Positions 62,705 through 64,000 of a DNA stretch of 64,000 nucleotides are shown piece by piece (the first letter of the stretch is position 1; each line of letters opens with the position of its first letter). The notes under the pieces are model-generated. The model was not told the DNA's origin. It did not search any database and saw only the letters and a program-made list of their open reading frames with translations. Made by a program: the position numbers and the translations under genes. The stretch is from Bog-473 sp963764305 (GTDB lineage Bacteria; Actinomycetota; Acidimicrobiia; Acidimicrobiales; RAAP-2): positions 496,001-560,000 of the forward strand of contig CAVXSD010000001.1 in NCBI GenBank assembly GCA_963764305.1. Reading direction: 5' to 3'.

Positions 62705-63811
62705 TCATTCCGGGGGTTCAAAGAGGCCCTCGAACTCGAGCTTGGCGTCGCGCACCCGGCCGTAGAGCAGCCAGTCTCCCCGGAACATCCCATGCTCGTG
62801 CGGTGCCGCGGCGATGTGCGTGCGTGGCCCTCCGGTGCTGCTGGGCATGAAGCGGATCCTCTCGAGCCCGTCTTTGAGCCCCGGCCCCGACAGTGTGGGT
62901 GCACGGAAAATTCCCTCGGTCAGCACGCGTGCGGTGTCGTATGCCAGGACGGGGATGGCGTTGGGCCACATGGGGGGGTCCACCCCGTGTCGTTCGACGA
63001 ACCGACGATGAAAACCCTCGACGAGTGGGTTGTTCGGGTCGAATTGATCGATTCCCACCCAGCCTTCGAACTTCTCGAAGCCCATCAGATAGAACATGAA
63101 GGCCGTCCCCATGATCCGCGGGGGATCCCACGCCAGCTCGTCCAGTGCCTTGCGCAGGAAACCCTGGGCCGCCAGCATGCCGTAGCCCATGTAGCAGAGG
63201 GCATCCGGGTTCGACTGGCGAAGGTTGTCGAGGTTCTCCGTCAGATTCGCCGGCTGCTGGCTGACGGTCTCCAGTGAGACGATCGTCAGATTGTGCCTGC
63301 GGCATTCCTGTCGGAAGAAGCGGAAATACTCTTCGCCATTCGGTGAGACCTCATTCAACACCGCGACACGCTTATATCCGTGTCGCACGAGCCAGGCTAC
63401 GCACAGGGCCGCATCACCGCCGCAGTCCCCGTTACCGAGTCGGAAGCAGTAGTCGCCGGCCAATCGCTCCGTACCCGCCCAGCTGATGAGGGGTATCTTG
63501 AGCTCGTTGGCGAGCGGCGCGGCGATGATGGCGTTGTCCGAGCTGTACGCACCGGCGACGCCGATACAGCCTTGATCGACGAGGTACTTGAACCCGTCCG
63601 CGGTATTGCGAGCCGAACCCCGCGGCAAGCCGTTTTCCGCGTGGAGCACGAACTCGACGGGCCGGTCGAGCAAGCCCTGTTCCAGCGCTTCATCGAAGGC
63701 CATCCGGTGGATCTTGTTGTAGCCGCCATCGGGACCGTCGAGCGCTGAACCGAGCCAGCCGATCTTGATCGGGTCGGGCGACCCCGACCACCCGCTTGCG
63801 CTGTCTGCCAT
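62705..63811 (-). CDS. family I solute-binding protein without signal peptide
   Basis: 368 residues from ATG 63811. PIKIGWLGSALDGPDGGYNK, GCIGVAGAYSSDNAIIAAPLANELKIPLISW and GYKRVAVLNEVSPNGEEYFRFF are the LivJ/AmiC-like ligand-binding fold. The N terminus MADSASGWSG is polar with no membrane signal, even if the upstream extension to 63859 is used. So it may be cytoplasmic, as is the regulator AmiC. Its partner in the operon is the amidohydrolase. Confidence 0.8.
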   Translation of the reverse strand: MADSASGWSGSPDPIKIGWLGSALDGPDGGYNKIHRMAFDEALEQGLLDRPVEFVLHAENGLPRGSARNTADGFKYLVDQGCIGVAGAYSSDNAIIAAPLANELKIPLISWAGTERLAGDYCFRLGNGDCGGDAALCVAWLVRHGYKRVAVLNEVSPNGEEYFRFFRQECRRHNLTIVSLETVSQQPANLTENLDNLRQSNPDALCYMGYGMLAAQGFLRKALDELAWDPPRIMGTAFMFYLMGFEKFEGWVGIDQFDPNNPLVEGFHRRFVERHGVDPPMWPNAIPVLAYDTARVLTEGIFRAPTLSGPGLKDGLERIRFMPSSTGGPRTHIAAAPHEHGMFRGDWLLYGRVRDAKLEFEGLFEPPE

Positions 63812-63903
63812 CGTGGGACTCCTCGCTCTCGAGTGCAGGATGCCATTCCTGCACTGCACCCCAGGTCGTCACCCATCTGAGGGCGGGGGACGAACAAATA
63901 TAA

Positions 63904-63909
63904 AGTATA
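63904..63909 (-). promoter_or_regulatory. -10-like TATACT in an AT island upstream of the solute-binding gene
   Basis: The island at 63893-63916 is AT-rich; on the minus strand it reads TTTGTATACTTTATAT. About 93 bases before ATG 63811. It shares TTTGTATA with the island at 55251. Confidence 0.4.
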
Positions 63910-63967
63910 CAAATTGTCGCCGGCCGGAGGGCCGGGGCAAAGAGAAGCCCTCGGAAAGGACGTCCTG

Positions 63968-64000
63968 GTGTCTGAGCCGCTCACCCACCCCCTGACCACG
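63968..64000 (+). CDS. possible start of a gene running off the window
   Basis: GTG at 63968 has AAAGGA about 8 bases before it and opens an 11-codon frame (SEPLTHPLTT) to the window edge. Too short to identify. Confidence 0.3.
   Translation, partial: MSEPLTHPLTT

Overview
The window is about 64 kb of GC-rich DNA (by eye mostly 65-70% G+C) with dense bacterial gene packing and many GTG and TTG starts. Actinobacterial traits are common: a type II NADH dehydrogenase, MpaB/DUF2236 and DinB-like proteins, an Rpf-like wall protein, LigD-type end-joining enzymes, a P450, and many lipid-type short-chain dehydrogenases and acyl-CoA enzymes. I infer an uncultured actinobacterium, possibly Acidimicrobiia; no rRNA or marker gene confirms this. 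I see no rRNA, tRNA, CRISPR array, transposase or phage gene.

Layout. 1-9 kb: end of an acetoacetate-decarboxylase-like gene, an amidohydrolase, a methyltransferase and a DMT transporter, then reverse-strand acyl-CoA dehydrogenase (frameshifted) with an enoyl-CoA-reductase-like SDR, NDH-2 coupled to a Nudix hydrolase, a SnoaL-like protein, an aldo/keto reductase and arfB. 9-17 kb: frameshifted surE, an aldose-1-epimerase-like protein, an SDR, MpaB and ketopantoate-reductase-like genes diverging around a 14-bp palindrome, a DinB-like protein and a large sulfatase. 17-23 kb: a secreted PQQ-type propeller protein and a XylFGH-like sugar ABC transporter with an intercistronic hairpin, next to a decayed ROK kinase. 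23-31 kb: a phosphoribosyltransferase, a TIG-domain membrane protein, a cyclopropane-fatty-acid-synthase-like enzyme, an isocitrate/isopropylmalate-dehydrogenase-like enzyme, and a split LigD (polymerase and phosphoesterase-ligase as separate genes) diverging from a YihY/BrkB protein.

31-42 kb: a small membrane protein coupled to a helical hemerythrin-like protein, a sulfotransferase, a double-hotdog protein, a GlcG-like protein, an isocitrate-lyase-family enzyme, an acyl-CoA synthetase, an Rpf-like wall protein with a 36-bp coding repeat, a remnant of a flavin oxidoreductase, an alpha/beta hydrolase, a GNAT acetyltransferase and a solute-binding protein. 42-48 kb: two more alpha/beta hydrolases and a GH38 alpha-mannosidase. 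48-64 kb: a catabolic island with a Baeyer-Villiger monooxygenase, an HIBADH-like dehydrogenase, three SDRs, an atypical crotonase, an acyl-CoA synthetase coupled to a TetR regulator with a clear operator-like inverted repeat, a P450, two tail-to-tail amidohydrolases and two orphan solute-binding proteins, one without a signal peptide.

The general theme is uptake and stepwise breakdown of hydrophobic or sugar-linked organic compounds: hydroxylation, Baeyer-Villiger oxidation, CoA activation and beta-oxidation-like steps. The substrate cannot be read from sequence. Eight genes carry a -10-like hexamer only 6-9 bases before the start codon, pointing to leaderless transcripts.
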